Positions 10,150 to 25,700 of a stretch of DNA of 64,000 nt are shown piece after piece (positions within the stretch are counted from its first letter, which is position 1; each line of letters begins with the position of its first letter). The position numbers and the translations under genes were made by a program. The notes beneath the pieces are model-generated. The model was given only the letters and a program-made list of their open reading frames with translations. It ran no database searches and had not been told where the DNA came from. Source of the DNA: Gerris lacustris (Eukaryota; Arthropoda; Insecta; Hemiptera; Gerridae); the NCBI GenBank assembly GCA_951217055.1, contig OX578280.1:16221394-16285393 (forward strand), written 5' to 3'.

Positions 10150-10500
10150 AACAGGATACCCATAGAAACCCCAAATCGGAGGTCAATAGGATACCTTTGA
10201 CTGGATATCGCGCTAAGAAGATCCATAGGATACCCTTAACTTAATGTCCATATTATGATAGCCCCAACTGGATATCCATAGGATACCCTTAACTTAATGT
10301 CCATAGGATAACCCCAACTGGATGTCCATAGGATACCCTTAATTTAATGTCCATAGCACACCCTTTACCGGACATTCCATTTGGATATCCATAGGACATC
10401 CTTAGGATGATCAAATGAGGCATCCAAAACGGGATAACCATAGGGAAACCCATGGACCAACGATTATGGACAGAATAAAATCTGGACAAATGGATATCCC
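10150..10500. repeat. Degenerate minisatellite, unit about 50-53 bp
   Basis: The phrase ccataggatacccttaa recurs at about 10223, 10276 and 10326, with flanking tggatatccatagga variants out to 10500. Alternating ggatat/atatcc and cccttaactt blocks define the unit. The open frame on the minus strand at 10289-10489 is a by-product. Confidence 0.65.
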
Positions 10501-10692
10501 AGGGATGTCATTTGGATCAGTTGTGTTTGTGTTACATATTTAGTCTTTCATTATACCACATTTGTATTAATAATAATGAATCAGACTAACTTCAATTTAA
10601 TTGACTATAAGTGGTTATACAATCAATAGATTTTATTATCGTTGTGTATTTTCTTTACAATTGTGAAATTTTATAAAACATTATTTTTCCAG

Positions 10693-10761
10693 GTTGCAGT
10701 TCGGATTAGACCTCTCAAATCTGACGAAGGAGAAAGAATACTTCATTTACTTGATGATAAG
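10693..10761 (+). CDS. KIF19-like: KIF19-like exon a (beta1 strand)
   Basis: 23 codons, VAVRIRPLKSDEGERILHLL and on. The acceptor is tttttccag at 10684-10692 and the donor is GTAAGA at 10762. VxVRIRP is the universal start of the kinesin motor core. The exon carrying the initiator ATG must lie upstream and was not identified. Confidence 0.85.
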
Positions 10762-13700
10762 GTAAGAAACAAAAACAAACAATATTATCTTGGATATTTG
10801 AGTGTTTTGAGTTTTAAATAACCGAGATATTGCTGCCTCATTTACGTGTCAACGTGATAAAACTATCGTGGAGGTGTACAGCCAACACGGTGAGAGTTAA
10901 ACATACTTCTATTACTCGTAGTGATATCTATATTCAACATGAAGTCTACATGGTGATAGTTGATGCAATAGTTGGTATCATGACCGTAACTATGGCCTTA
11001 ACTATCACCGCATAAACGGGGCTTTACAATACTTGAACTTCGTTGCTGTAGCATTCTACTAGAAAATCATATGCTCATGTACAAAATAAACAGGTCGAAA
11101 CCGAATGAATGAGGACAGCTATTAAGTTGACTTCATTCATAATTCATGATATAAGTACATACTTTTATGTAGCTTTTTTTTTTATCTCATGCTGGACTTT
11201 TGAATTGTGACACTTCCTCTAATCACTAAATACCTCGATTAACTAGAACTATTTTAATAAAGTATTTTAATTTAAATCAAATTATAATTATTATTAACAA
11301 CGGGAGAAAGACAGAGAAAAATAGACTCTAGCGCCGGGATCCTATGATATAGGACCCGTGGTTCGAATCCCGGCGCTGGACTCTATTATTCTCTGTCTTT
11401 CTCCCGTTGTTAATAATAATTATAATTTGATTTAAATTAAAGTTTAAACTTTCCGTAGTATGAATACTACCAAAAACTTAAAAATTTAAGTATTTTATTA
11501 AGGCAAATATTTTAATAATAAATAAAAATAAATTGACCTCACTGGGAATCGAAACAGATCCTTTATTTATTAACACCTATATAAAGTATACTTATCCGAT
11601 TTCATCGAAATTTGGCTGGTAGGTCGCAATTAGCCCACACGTGGTTCCATTTTACGGTAAACCGTACCCACACATATTGAATAATAATAAATGTGATCCT
11701 ACTGCGTATCGAAACAGGTCCAAACTACCAAAACTTAAATTCTCTAAAATAAGACGCAAGGAAGATGTGTGCCACATGAATTAGCAAAATAGTTTTTCTA
11801 AGGAATATCCCGACAGCACCATGTACAGTTATAATGTGCGAGAAGTGTGGTGGAACTCTCCACCACGGGGCGGAGCGCGGGGTTAGTAAAGTGGGCCAAA
11901 AGTGGCTTGATTGCAAGGTTCGAATAAGTGGTTCGTCCTCACCATCTAACCATTATTATTATTAAGGAATATCTACTGCTTTTTGTATTTGTTTTAATGA
12001 TAATGTAGTTTTATTGTTGAAACCAACTAATGTCTATTAACAGGCTAAACATTACTTTTAAAAGGTCTATTAGTCTTTTAATGTTTTATTTTTACTTCGT
12101 TCAGATTTTATTTGTCACATCAAGAGATGAAGGAAGGGCTATAAATGCGCTTCCAGAACATATGCTGAACATTGTCTGTTTTAAGCAAAAGTGTGTGCGA
12201 TATACATAATTAAAAAAAGTTAATCGGAAGCCAAATTTTTAAGACTGGATTTGGATTCTATGGCAAAAAATAAGAATTTTTTACTCTTACAAATTTTTCG
12301 CTCCGAGCATTAGTTTGCCGTCTGAAGAGCCCTGAACGTACTAAAATTGATACTTTAAGTCCATTTTACAGCTAAAATGGATTTAGGAACAAATTTTCAG
12401 AGACAAAAAAATTCAGGGCTCTCCAGACGGTAAACTAATGCTCGGAGCGAAAAATTTCCTAGAGTAAAAAATTCTTATTTTTAGCCATAGAATCCAAATC
12501 CAGTCTTAAAAATTTGGCTTCCTATTCACTTTCTTTTAATTATGTAAATTTCACGCATTTTTGCTTAACACAGAAAATGTTCAGCAAATGTCCTGAAAGC
12601 GCATTTATAGCCTTTATCGAACCCTGAAAACCGCATCTTTCTATCTATCATGATTCCGGAGATATTTCGCTGTTCCATATTAGCTGTGACACCCTGTATA
12701 GTAAAACAATCTATTAAGTTTTAGACTATGCATTTTTCGCGGTTAGTCGAAATAAACAGCTTGGTTATCCGCGTCACGAAAGTGTTGAAGTCCGACGTTT
12801 CGCTTCCTCTAGCATTTAGGTACTATTTACGTTCAAGAAAACCCGTATAAATACGCCGTGCTTCTCTCCAGTCGTCGTTATATCTTGTTCATTCTTTAAG
12901 TCAACACCACGATGCACTACACCTGAAGATGCTTCCAGTAGTGGAAGCTAAACGTCGGACTTAAACCCCTTCGTAACACGGATTTCTCCGGAAAACTAAT
13001 CTATTTAATAATATTTCGTTACAATTCTCTAATTTCTCTTAAGGAATGGTTTTTACTAAATAATGCACCCAAGCTAGCATTATAAGAAAAAGTGTATAAT
13101 TATCTATATAACGAAAATAAAGAACATAGTGTTGGGAATGACACCTTTTAAATTTAATATATATCTAAAAAAAAAAAAAAATGTTTGACAAATTGATTTG
13201 TTATGAGTCACAATTTTTATTGACAGGAATACTATGACCTTCACGGAAAATAACCATTATCGGTAATGATTATTTCCGTTTCCTTCGAGTGCTAAGGCGT
13301 AGTGAGTAATGCACGGTCAGAGTTTAACGTCTGTTGCCTGAAGGTAAGACAGACAGGTAGGAAGGTTAAGCAAAGGATATTGTTTTAATGCCCTTTTCAC
13401 CGCGTAATTGCCTTAAAGCACGCGACCTAAGTCAAGAGAAGCACTGTTTACAAGGGCTCAAGGAAACCGAATATATAAAACTCATTATCGTACAATACAT
13501 TTACTCCCATGGTATTCACTTTTACGAAATCAATACTTGGAAAAAAAGAAAATGATTCAAGAACAGATCATGAATATTATTTTTCCTTATCAATGGCATA
13601 ACCAAAAGCTATTGGGCAGGGCCGTCCCTAGGGGGGGTCAACCGGGTCAAGCTGACCCGGGCGCCACGTCTAGGGGGGCGTCGCCAGGCCCCCGTCTTAA

Positions 13701-16700
13701 AATACTATAGGTGAATTTGGTAATAAAGGGGGGCGCCACATGTGCTTTTGACCCGGGCGCCTAAACCCCTAGGGACGGCCCTGCTATTGGGAGTTAAAGG
13801 TACAATATTGTGCACCTCGAAATTATTTGTTATTGCTTAGCTAAGGCAAAAAGAACTTCGGGCAATTCCTTTCTCTTTCACATGCGCACATACTTTTCAA
13901 TTAACATTTTTATCATTAAAAGTACTGATTCCTGAATCCGAATCTGAAGTCAAATTTCTCCTATTTGCACAGTTTTCCCGGAAAATGCGCCTAAAGTTCG
14001 GCAGAATTGTGTTTTTGGGGGGTTTTCGATCCAATTTTTTGCCAAAATAAGAAATTTAAGTCTTTGTATTTCTATTGCTTTTTCAGCTATACAATATAAG
14101 AAATGTTTTGTGACTTTTTTCTGACTTTATTCTAGAGAATTACAATATATGTGACCGAGGGGGAGGGGGATAAAAGCAACATTGGGGGGGGGATATTGTA
14201 TTTTAGCATATCAAATTTGATCGAAAAAAGTAAATAAAAGTTGTGGTGTGTGGTGTTGCCCAATTTTTGTATTATTATTCCCTCCCCCCAATGTTTCTTG
14301 TACCTCCCCCCCCCTCCTCGGTCACATATATTAAAATTCTCTAGAATAATGTCAGAAAAAAGTAAAAAAACATTTCTTATATAGCTGAAAATGCAATAGA
14401 AATACAAAGACTCAATATAAAAAAAAATCGATTTGATTAATTCCTCATTTTTCAAGTTTCTTAAAAAAGTAAGGTCAGCAGATTTTTTTGACTTTAGATT
14501 CGTGTTCTTCATGGTTTGAAGATATTAAAACGCCCAATAATTTTTTTTTGAGCGAAAATTAGGCCTAAAACCCCCCAAAAACACAATTTTCACGAACTTT
14601 TGGGGCATTTTCCGAGAAAACTGTACGTATAGGAGAAATGTATAATTAAAAATAAATTAAAAAATTCCGGCGCATTGCGCATGTGTGCCAAAAACTTTGC
14701 ATTTTGACATTTTTGGGAATTTATATCGAGAAATTTTCATGGCCACATAACAAGGTATTTGCATGAATTATTTTAAAATTTTAGAACTAGCCGTTATAGG
14801 GTGGTTAGGGGGGGGGGGATTTTTCGGGATATTTTAACTCATTAAACAAATATGGAATGCAAATTTTCAAAAAATAATATATAAATTTATAACCTACTCA
14901 TTAGCAGCTTTCATATTATGATACCCCAGTCGAAAATATAAAAACAAATTGAGTTTACTATGCGCATGCGCATGTTAAATTTTTAACTTCTCTATATATT
15001 TCCTATGTGTTGGTCAAAAAGTTGCGCCAATATTACAAATGTCAACTTTCTACCTTAAACGGTTTGGGAGTTATGAACCAAAGACCGACGGACGGACAGA
15101 CACTATCACCCTCGGCAAGTCTTCATAAGAGTTCATTAAAAGTGTTGAATATAATAAAAGTTTAATGGATTAGATAGTGTGATTATTCACAATTAAGGAT
15201 CGATTATTTACCTTTCTTAGCTTTTTTACCAACTTTTAAGATCGATTTATAGATTTCTCTTTACACCCCTATTTTTCCTGCCTTCCTCACGATTCCAACA
15301 AAAGAACAGAGATAATGGTATCTACTTAGAACCGATGTGAATTTCTTACAAACCGGAAAAGCCGTCACAAATTTTGATATTTTGAGGGCATTGCACATCA
15401 TATTATTTGAAGGGATAGGTTAGGTTTGTTGATAAATTAATGATGGCAAACGTTTCTTTAGAATATTTTTTAAGAAATATCAGATTTTCTAAACTGCAAT
15501 GATATTGACAGCGACAGCTCGTTCCTTATTTCGTGGGTTTTAGGCCAATTATATAGATCACGGTTCGTTAAATGATTAATTAATGTGTCGATTAAATTAT
15601 TTATTATGTGTCTATCCAGTTCAAAAAATGTATAATTAAGTGGTCATCGTAGCATAAGTGTATAATCCGTCACTCTTAACAACCATACATGTTTCATCTA
15701 AATAAAGATTCAAATACATGTTTCATCTAAATAAAGATTTTAATACATGTTACATCTAAATAAAGATTCAATATTCCAACGATATGGTAGCCTAATTTGA
15801 CGGCTGAACAAGTTGGTAAAGAAGAGAGAAGAGAACGGAAGATTTTCCCTTTGAAACGGGGTGTGTCTTATATTCGATGCAATACGGTAATTTATTTTGT
15901 ATTGCCTCTAAATCAATTCTATTTAATTACCAGTAATTTCGTTAAAACAACTAAATTAACTGTGGTCGAATATAGTATTTAACAGAACAGATTAAGGGAA
16001 ATAAACTTAATTATAAGCATTATGAACTGTAACTATGTTATTTGTTCATAACGAACAAATAACAAGAAAAGGTAGTCAGTCATCTTTAGCAAGATCTCAT
16101 CAGCGGTACTCTTGAAAGAAAAGTTAGTAAAAAAAGTTTGTTAGTTGGTAACTAGGCCCATCTAAGGCAAAGGCCTCTCCTAATTTTTGCCAGTTCTTCT
16201 TTTCCTGAGCAGATCTAGTCCAAAGACCCCCACAAAATTGTTCTATATTTTCCGACTTAAACTAAAAACTTTTTAATTCAGAAACCTAAAAAAATGTCAT
16301 TCTCCAGAACTTTTGCTACTTTCACTATGTTTGAAATCAATATTTATGTTATGGTACAGTAATCGATTACTCTTTTGTTTACCATTGCATCCATTATTTT
16401 TAATATCAGCCATTAAATTAATATTTTTTTTTAAAATAAATACGATCATAGAAAACATTGTCATTTTATACATCCGGGACAATGAAAGAACAAAAATTCG
16501 ATTTAGCAATCAAGCTCTTTTTTCCTAAATGCTATTATTGAAAGGAAAACTTAATAAATGATTCATGATTTAAAAGTAAAATGTATTGCTTCAGTTTACT
16601 TTAAATACCACTTTTCCAAACGAAACAAAACAAATTATCTAACTTTTATTACTTAGCTATCTCTATCATCATTTATATAATCGAGTATAGTGTCCCGACG

Positions 16701-19700
16701 ACGCGCCTCGAAATAATTAGTTGTTGCTAAGCTAAGGAAACCACATTTATTCCAATAAAAATTAAAGTTTGTTTTGATTTGTTGGTCTTCAAATAGAAAT
16801 AATAATTTATCTAAATAGAGATCTAAATTAATTTAATTATTTTTTTAAATATAAAATTAAGCCCGTTGCCAAGGCTCGTTATATATAAATTATCACTTAA
16901 CATTAAGGCTTAATTCGCCCAGGTGTGGGCGAAATATAGCCATATTTTAAATTAAAAAGAAAATATTTTTGTTTATAACCATTTTCATCCCTAAAGACCT
17001 AAAGGATAAGAAAATCTAATTTATCTTCTTAGTTTACTGGGATGATAATTAACTATTTAACTCATTAATATTAGCAAAAAAAAAACTTTTCGCCCATACC
17101 TGGGTCCTGGGCATCATCAGACCTTTATCTGAGTATCAAGTGTGGTACAGTAGTCATCTCTTATCTATAATACACTTACCTCCTTTTTAGGGTCCGTAGG
17201 CAAAACCAAGGACCCTTATATTTTCCTGCGTGTGTCTGTCCGTCCGTCCTCTCGCGTGCTCTCACGGCTACACCTTTCGTTCGATCACTTTGAAATTTGG
17301 CATGTATGTGTCTTGTACCTGCCCACATATTTTAAAAATATACCGACTTAAAAAAATATTTTTCAAAAAAATTAGGGTAAAAAAACTTAAGGGTTAACAT
17401 TTGTTTTGTTTTTTTCGACACCGTGAGGGGTATCATATAAAAGGGTACGTCGAGCTGATTACAAAAATATATAAGTCTTTGGTTATAACTTTGATAGGGC
17501 GAGCGTAGGCGAGTTTCAAGCGGGTTTGAAACGTGCCCCCCCCCCCCCCTCTATCTCGCTTATGTGAAGTGCAAAAAATCTGAAAAAATTCCTGAACATT
17601 TTTCGACCAAAAGTAAAGATACCAAAAAAAATATATTTTATTTTTTATTGACAAAATACTTTTTTTTTATAATTATGGTCTTTTCGGTGTATTTATATGG
17701 TTGTAGTCCGGTTCAGTGGCAAAAAATACTTTATCAGAGTGTGTTTTGAGAATATCAGACCCTAAGAATGGTTCAAAGTAAGCTTTTTTAACTTTTTAAA
17801 GAAACACTGTTTAGACACTTTACAGTTAAACACTATATAGTGTGGCCTACGGACCCTCGCTGTGTGCTGACTAGCACACACTTGACCTGTTTATTATAAA
17901 ATATATGTTTTTCTATGTATATCTTATAAAAAGGGAGAAACTTTCCGCAACAAAAACATTCACCATTTTGTCTAGTAACTGGAAAATATTGGCCACGTTT
18001 TAAATAGCTGATTTAATTTCTTTCTTTCTAATAATAGTCATTGATTTGCCTAACAAATTTCTTTAAATAAGACATATAAATTGTACAACATTTATAGAAA
18101 TATTATGACCGTGAATATATATATTTGAATGTCAAAGGTAAATGAAACAGGTGAAAAAATCATTGAATATAAGATTTTTTTCCGTTTGAAAGTAAAAAGA
18201 TTTTAATCATACACAACATTTTTGAATTATAATTAACGATTTCTATGCATTATAAGTCACGCTATGTTGGGGAGGTGTTTAGCCGAACTGACCTCGACAG
18301 ATAAAGAGAAAATCTGACCCCGAATATTATTTTCTTACTTGTAAAATCTAATGCAAATAATTTCCTTGGCTAGAAACTGAAGGATGTTTAAAAATAAACA
18401 ACATAAATATACAGGCGAAGCTCGAAGCTGAAACAATTATTGGCTAAACTAATAATTTTGTAGATTCCAAGGGCTTATGAGAAAGGTCAGCTTTACACAG
18501 ATAAATCTTTTTTATAGGGAAAAGAAACGGAAAAGCGAATTATTTTACATCTTTTACTGTACAGGGTTGAACGTGGGAACTTCCTTTTATTAAAAACCGG
18601 CGCGGTGAAGTTATTGTTGGTCACAGAGGGGGGGCTGGATGGGAATTGTGTCCAAAGTTTATGATGAAGCCATAGCACACACTGCCAGGTTTTCGATGGA
18701 TTTTTAAAAAAAAAAAAGATTTTCCCATTTTCCCAAGCGGCTGATCTCCTTGGTATAGAGATGATTAGTGTGACGTCACGAAAGCTTTCGAAACTTTAAC
18801 TCGTGATTGTTATGTTCCTTTTTCTTATCACCTCTTATCAAACCCATGTAAAATGAATGGGAGAATTTTCTCAACTTTTTAAATAATTAATTATTAAATT
18901 ATTATTGATTTATAAGAGTTTTCACCCTTTGAACATTATTGTACCAAGTCTTTTTTAACGAGTGTAACAAAGAAAACATTAAAATCTTTCGTTTCAGTTA
19001 TTTAAAATGAGTATTTGTGTGAAGGGTCATATCATCGAAAAAGCTATTTGAGTTATTAATCTTTATACTTGATTTTTTGTATTTCCTGTTGCCATAAAAA
19101 TTCACAGGGTGTGTTCGTGTTGATATTGTGTGTCCGAAAATAAATTTTCCTCAAGTTTTGAAACTCAATTAAGTATACTCAGGGTACAGGACTTGTAGAC
19201 AGATAGTGATACTTAATCTGCCAGGTAATAAAAGATTATTTGCTAATAATATTTTGTTCCTGGTTACTTACAATGTGCATTATATTTCACCAATGTTGGA
19301 ACATAATATATACTACAAAATAGATCACTGACCAGCCTAGGAAAAATACGTTGATGACGAGACAATGACCAGACTGTTTTATTTATTTGTTTATTTATAA
19401 TAACGAGTATGATAATATAAGATATGAGTGCGTCGTATGTATACTTGTTTAAAATTTTGATTAAAAAACTAATTTAATACATTAATTTAATATTACTTAA
19501 GTAGTCTGACATACTTTTACGAAGAATAGCTTTGTCCTCCGAAAAAAATGAAGTATAGATGAAATTTTCATAACGCGCGAGGAGGTGGAAGACATTATAA
19601 TATACAAACTAATATAGAAAAACCATTTAAAAAATAAACAATAAATAAGAACGGTCCCGGACGGTATCAATACATAAAACACACTCACAATAATACTTAT

Positions 19701-22700
19701 TTTAAACCACTAGAAAGGCCATTTTTAATGTTTTCTTATCTTAAATTGATAAAATAGACAGTACAATAACATTCAAAGGTTGAAAAGTTTTAGAAATCAG
19801 TAATAATTTAATAATTAATTATTTAAAAAGTTAAGAAAATTCTCCCATTCATTTTACATGGGATTGATAACAGGTGATAAGGAAAAGGAACACAACAAAC
19901 CGAATCGAATAAGTTATCGAAAGCTTACGCCATCTTGTGACGTCATTACTAATCATCTCTATGGGACGTAAACTGGCCAGCGGGAGTAGGTATATTAACT
20001 AATTATTTTAACTACATTAATTAATTTTATTAATAATCGTCGAGTAATGCGGGTTTGGTATCCGATGGTAGAGATCTAGAGTTCACTCGCTAGAGTTACT
20101 AATTTGACTCGTTGGTAAAGTGTATTGCGGGTTTTGCATCCACCCCCAGGAGCCCCATACCTACTAGCGGGCTCGCCTGATTTAGCCCCCTGTGATTATT
20201 TCCTAATGGGTTATCTTCAATCTCTGGGTTATAACGATTCACAGATCCTAGAAGACATACTACAGCACAACATACGATTCGAATTTTCCAATATACTGGT
20301 CGGTATACTTGATTGAGTGGACCCAAACTTCTGAATTCGACTGATTCAGAGTACTGACAATACAGGGCCACATTTAAAAATATATTTTTTTAAAACACCG
20401 TAAAATCAATTCACCAATGTTACGTGACAGGCGTCACGCAAAAAAAAGAAAAGTAAGAAAAACGAAGTCCCAAATGAACAAAAAAGAGAGTGCACGCCCC
20501 ATGTAAAAAAAGTGCTTTGATCAACATTGAATCTTGGAAATCGATTTCAAATTATCCTAAAGGTTGAAGTTAATCAATCAATAACCAATCACCATAAATT
20601 TGATTTAAAAAGGGTTACTCGCAACAGTTGAAGTTTGTCGTTGACGAAAGTAGTTAAGGGTTAACAAGGTTATTTCAGTAAGGTTTGCTGAAGGGAGCTA
20701 AGCAAATATCTTAAATATCCACCTACGAGTATATAATTATTAACACATCAGCTGCTACTAACAGTATTCTTTCTTTTAAGGAGTATAAAAAAAATATAAA
20801 AAAATAACTTTGCTGAACAGCTGCATTACCCGGGCATACATTGAGACGCAGGCTACGCAGACGCAGGGCAGGGCAGCACAGTTTTTTAACTGCAGTAATA
20901 TACGAGACGGCGTGATTTGAGATGGAGAGCAAGACAGGCAAGCATCCAAGTATCCAGTATCTATGCCACTCGTAGCCTACCCGACACAACATTAGTGAAT
21001 CTGGCGTCCTAATGCACACGGTCTCGTATTCTTGTATTTTAGCGGTTGATGAAAACTGATGTGCCCTGCGCCTGGGCAGCATATAGTCTCAATGTACGCC
21101 CAATTTCTTAGAAGGTTCCCATGCAAGTGTGGACAATTTTAAAAGAACACTAGCTGGATACCCGTGCTTCGCTACGGAGTGTTATTTTAATTTGATAAGT
21201 TTATAAACTACCAACAAGAAACATTTAAATTATTTTACTTTGCGAGAATATCTACATTCTATCCCTCCCCTTCCCTTATTTCTATATTCCCTTCCGTTTA
21301 ATAAGATAATTTGCAAATTTATCCCCCTTCTAAATGAAAATATGACAAAACTGTTCATACATGCATCTTGAAGGGTAAATTCTATTTTGACTTTTGTAAC
21401 TCGTACCCCTGTGTACCAATTTTTTTTTTTTTTTTTTCACCCATGCAAATTCTAAACTAAAATTTCCTATATTATCATAAGCCAATAATACGCAGATTTC
21501 TTTGAAAATTCGCTCATTAAGTCATGGTGCATGACTGGACTTTTTCTTTTAACAATGTAAATAAAAAGTCAAACTCTTGTAACATCTGTTAATTTTTAAA
21601 CAATTGCAAAGTCACACTTGCTTTAAACACATCTATTTTAGTTTAAAATATTTATTATTCAACTATTATTGTAAAGCTAAAACACACGCTGTTTTGTTCT
21701 CTTTGTCGTAAAAAGAATTATTAATAAGCGCTTTTGACTTTTAGTTAAGACTCACTTGTTATGTGACTTTTTTAAAGCTTAAATTAATGAATGATTTTTT
21801 TTAAGAATGAGTTCAAATGTCATAAAAAAGGTTTGCGAATTCAATAAACTTAGAAAAATAACAAATTTAACTCAATTATTATTTTTTAACCTTGTTAAAG
21901 CTTTATTATGGCTTGAAGTCCTACTTTTGTAAGATTGAACTGTTAAAGAAAACAATAGTTGCGTTTAGATTAAATATTAAATTCAGTAATAACAACAAAG
22001 GTTCTCTCTTTACATCGATTTATTCATTACTGCCGTACCTAATCCTTATGAATAATTGAAATGCCATGACCTAATATAATTTATAATTTATTAAATACGC
22101 TTCCTTATAACTTAATAAGCACTTCCTCTTTTGTCATACAAGGTAATTTTATCATAAATACTTCTCAACTGGACATTACTGCGGTAAATAGTTTGGTAAA
22201 TTAATTGTTTTACTGAACTTTTTACTTAATTTCACGATAGTTCTTTTTAATCACTTTTAACCACCTCATCGATGCTGATCAATTAAATTTTCCGGTACTA
22301 AGCTGAATTAATTTTGAATTAAAATTAAAATGGATGTAGCTCCACTTTTTTGTAAATTTGAGTTAAATACAAAAAAATGTTTTAACAATTTCCTATTTCG
22401 TTTGAGTTAAAATTATATTTTCAATTTAATGCCTACCTATAAACATTCGATTCATGTATACATGTAATTAAAAATATTATTTCTATAAAGTAGAACAAAA
22501 TTTTAAAATTTGGAGCTTCCTCATTTTTACACCAAACATTCTAAAAATTCACTATTTTAGGCTGAGTTTGGAACAATAAACTTTAATTATAATTTTAGGA
22601 TAACATTGTCTAATAAACACAGATATGGCAGATTTCGTATTTATTTATTATTATAGTCCAGGAGATATCGTGCAAAAAAGTGTCTGTCTAACATCAAGCT

Positions 22701-25700
22701 AGAATTTGCTGCATAAGTTAATGTTTTGGTGTCTTTTAAGAATATGTGGTCGGCTGAGTTCGTCTGTGGGACATAGCTTGGCAATAGGCATTTGAAAAAA
22801 ACAAACCGGTGGAGAGCGGCTATGTCCCGCCCATTGTGATGGACAATGTGATTTCCATGACCCTGAGTACAAAATTAGTTAGTAAACCAAAATTCAAGTT
22901 GATGTTAGTTTGTCACTTGATAGGTAAGTTATTCAAATATTATTCCAAATCAAAGTGATCACCTATCAAGTGACAAACTTCTATCAACTTGAATTTTGGT
23001 CTGCTAATTTTATACTCAGGGTCATGAAAATCATATTGTCCACAATTTCCATTTATAATGGAATAACTTAAACAACCAAAACAACGAACAAAGAAAGTTC
23101 ACAGTCATATCAGAAGTACTAAAAGTAACCCTTGTACAAGATAGCAACTACAAAGTGTAAATCACAGAACCCACTAATTACTTTGCAGCATGAAGGAAAA
23201 TGAATCAGCTTCAAGAGCTGCATCATTTTTCCACCAAACATACAAGACAGTCAGCTCCATCTGTTGAGAAAACTATGAACTAGTCAATGAAGATGCATCC
23301 TTCTTGCGCCAATATATTGATGATTTTTTTCTGATAATGATTGTAATATTTAAACCAAAATGGGGGAAAAAATTGAACTTCCTCCTTTTTGCTGCAAGCC
23401 TCTCATTCCCCAATAGTGGGACAGGTGTATCTGAATGGTCAAGGTACTTGCGCAACTCCACATGAAACCAAGGTTAAAACATTGACATATCTGGTGAGTT
23501 CAAATCCCAGTGAGGTGAGACATGTTTCACACTCATGATCACATCGGATAGATGAGTAAAGTGATCGGATCACCCGTCTTTAATAACCGAATAATGAGTT
23601 GTTTAGGACAAAAATGAAACAGCAAAAATAAAGAAAAAATAAGTTTGCACTCGTTTAAGTTAATTCTAATTAATACCTATTTCCCATTATACTTATACTT
23701 ATACAAAGAGGTTATCGTTTAAATTAATTATCTAGTATTTATACGCTCGATTTTATTTAAAGGATGTAAGTAGTGAAGGGTGTTACTTTTCCCAAAAATA
23801 GAGCTAACAGCGTAAGAAAAAATAAACGTAGTTGGCATTGACAAGAATAGAAAGTATAATTACATTTCAACAAATTTAATTCCTTTATAAAAGATAAATT
23901 AATTGATTACAGATTAAACCCGGTAAATTCGATTTTTTATATAAAAAGATAATGCATAAATGCTGTTAAATTAATGGACAATTTCCGAAAATAATGTTTA
24001 AGTGATTATGATTGATTGTACTTAAAAAAAACTCGATCAATGGCAAACAAATCAAACAATCGATAGTCTATTACAAAAAACCCAACAACCTTTTAAAAAT
24101 TAAAAGAGTTAGCTTTAATCTAACATCTGACTATAAAGAAGCAAATATAAACAAATTATCTTCATTAAATATTAAAAAAAAATATACTTAAAAAAAGTCT
24201 TGCTCTTAAAATGAAGAAAAATCTAAACTAAGATTGAAGGAGTGGTCAGTAATTTAATAAATATGGTCTAATCTCTACCAAAGTAACGGTGAAAGAACTC
24301 CTCCTTGTGGACAACCTCTCCTTATAACAACTTTTATACTGTGTCCATTTCTCTCAACTTTAGCTAGTCTAAGAGATAGCATTGATCTGATCCATGCTAC
24401 TATAACTGGGTGAACACCATGTTCAGAAGCAGCTTGGCTGATAGATTCAACAGAAACACAATTAAAAGCCCCTTCGATGTCCATGAAGAGCCCCAGCATC
24501 AGCTGTTGCTTGTTGAGGGCTCTTTCGATTTTGCAGACCAAATGGTGAAGAGCTGCCTCACAAGATTTTCCTGCTTGATATGCATACTGCTGCTTGCTTA
24601 ATGGTATGGTCATGTTGTCCCTAATCCACCTATCCACCAGCCTTTCCAAGGTCTTTAAAAAGAACGAAGTAAGACTGATGGGTCTGTAAGATTTAGGAAG
24701 AGTAAAATCAGGTTTGCCCTGTTTTGGTATAAAAACAATGCGCACCTCCCTCCAGGAGCTCGGGATAGTTCCTTGAGAAAGGAAAGTTCGGTAGATCTTA
24801 ACTAAATCGTCAATTATCAGATCCAGGCCTTGTTGGAGCATTATTGGCATAATCCCATCACAACCAGGAGATTTAAATGCGGCAAAGCTTTTCACTGAAA
24901 ATTCTACCTTATTGTTTGTAATGATATTGTCAAGATTATGGTTAGTCTAGGTTAGGTTTGTACTTTTCGATTTGACCTTATGCATACCTTTCATCATGCC
25001 CCTAGAAAGTGTCACTTTACGTATTTAAAAAAAAAACTATTGAATTTGAATTTATCGAAATGGTACAACCGGAATCGTTTTTAAATTTTAAAAAGGAACA
25101 AAAAAAAAACGTGACACTTTTTGGTAGTTAGGTTAAGGCTAAAGCATGTTCCATGCTAAAAATCTAAATGTAAACAAAAATTGTAAGTAAATAGGGCAGT
25201 TAGAAATTGGTGGACCAAATATTGCAGATTTACCGAAAATTGCAACTTCATGATTGCATGTTATTAGCAATATTGACGTATGTTTTTACAATGAAGATTG
25301 ACTTGAAGTGAAGAACTGTTCATTGACAGTACTCACAAATACTAGCTTGAATTATTACTTATATTAAAAATTCGAAATTTCACGTGGCCACTGCGTCTCT
25401 AAACGTCCAGAAGGATTTCCGGGAATGAATAGTAATTAAGGATTGGGGTGTTGTGATATGGAGTCATGGAAGGAATTATATCGGGATATGGCTAGGTCAC
25501 AGACGAAAGGGGATTTTAAGCACGTTGTGAAGGGCAGGGCCGTTTCTACTAATAGGCAAGACTAGGCGGCCGCCTAGGGCGGCAAAAGGAAGAGAGAAAA
25601 ATGAATGTTTAATCAAAAAACGAAAAAATCGAGCAAATTAGGAGAGAAAAAAAATGAATATAGGAAAAATTGAATTGTTTTCAAAAGCATATACTGAACA

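Noticed and set aside
12923..12956. Functional hammerhead ribozyme
   Set aside because: The G of the GAAA strand is T and stems I and III are not evident, so activity cannot be claimed. Kept only as a motif-level observation.
14132..14512. 126-residue minus-strand frame
   Set aside because: Lies across both arms of a foldback element and has no domain.
20723..21082. 119-residue minus-strand frame
   Set aside because: Composition is moderately protein-like, but no domain, no splice context and no homologue that I recognise.
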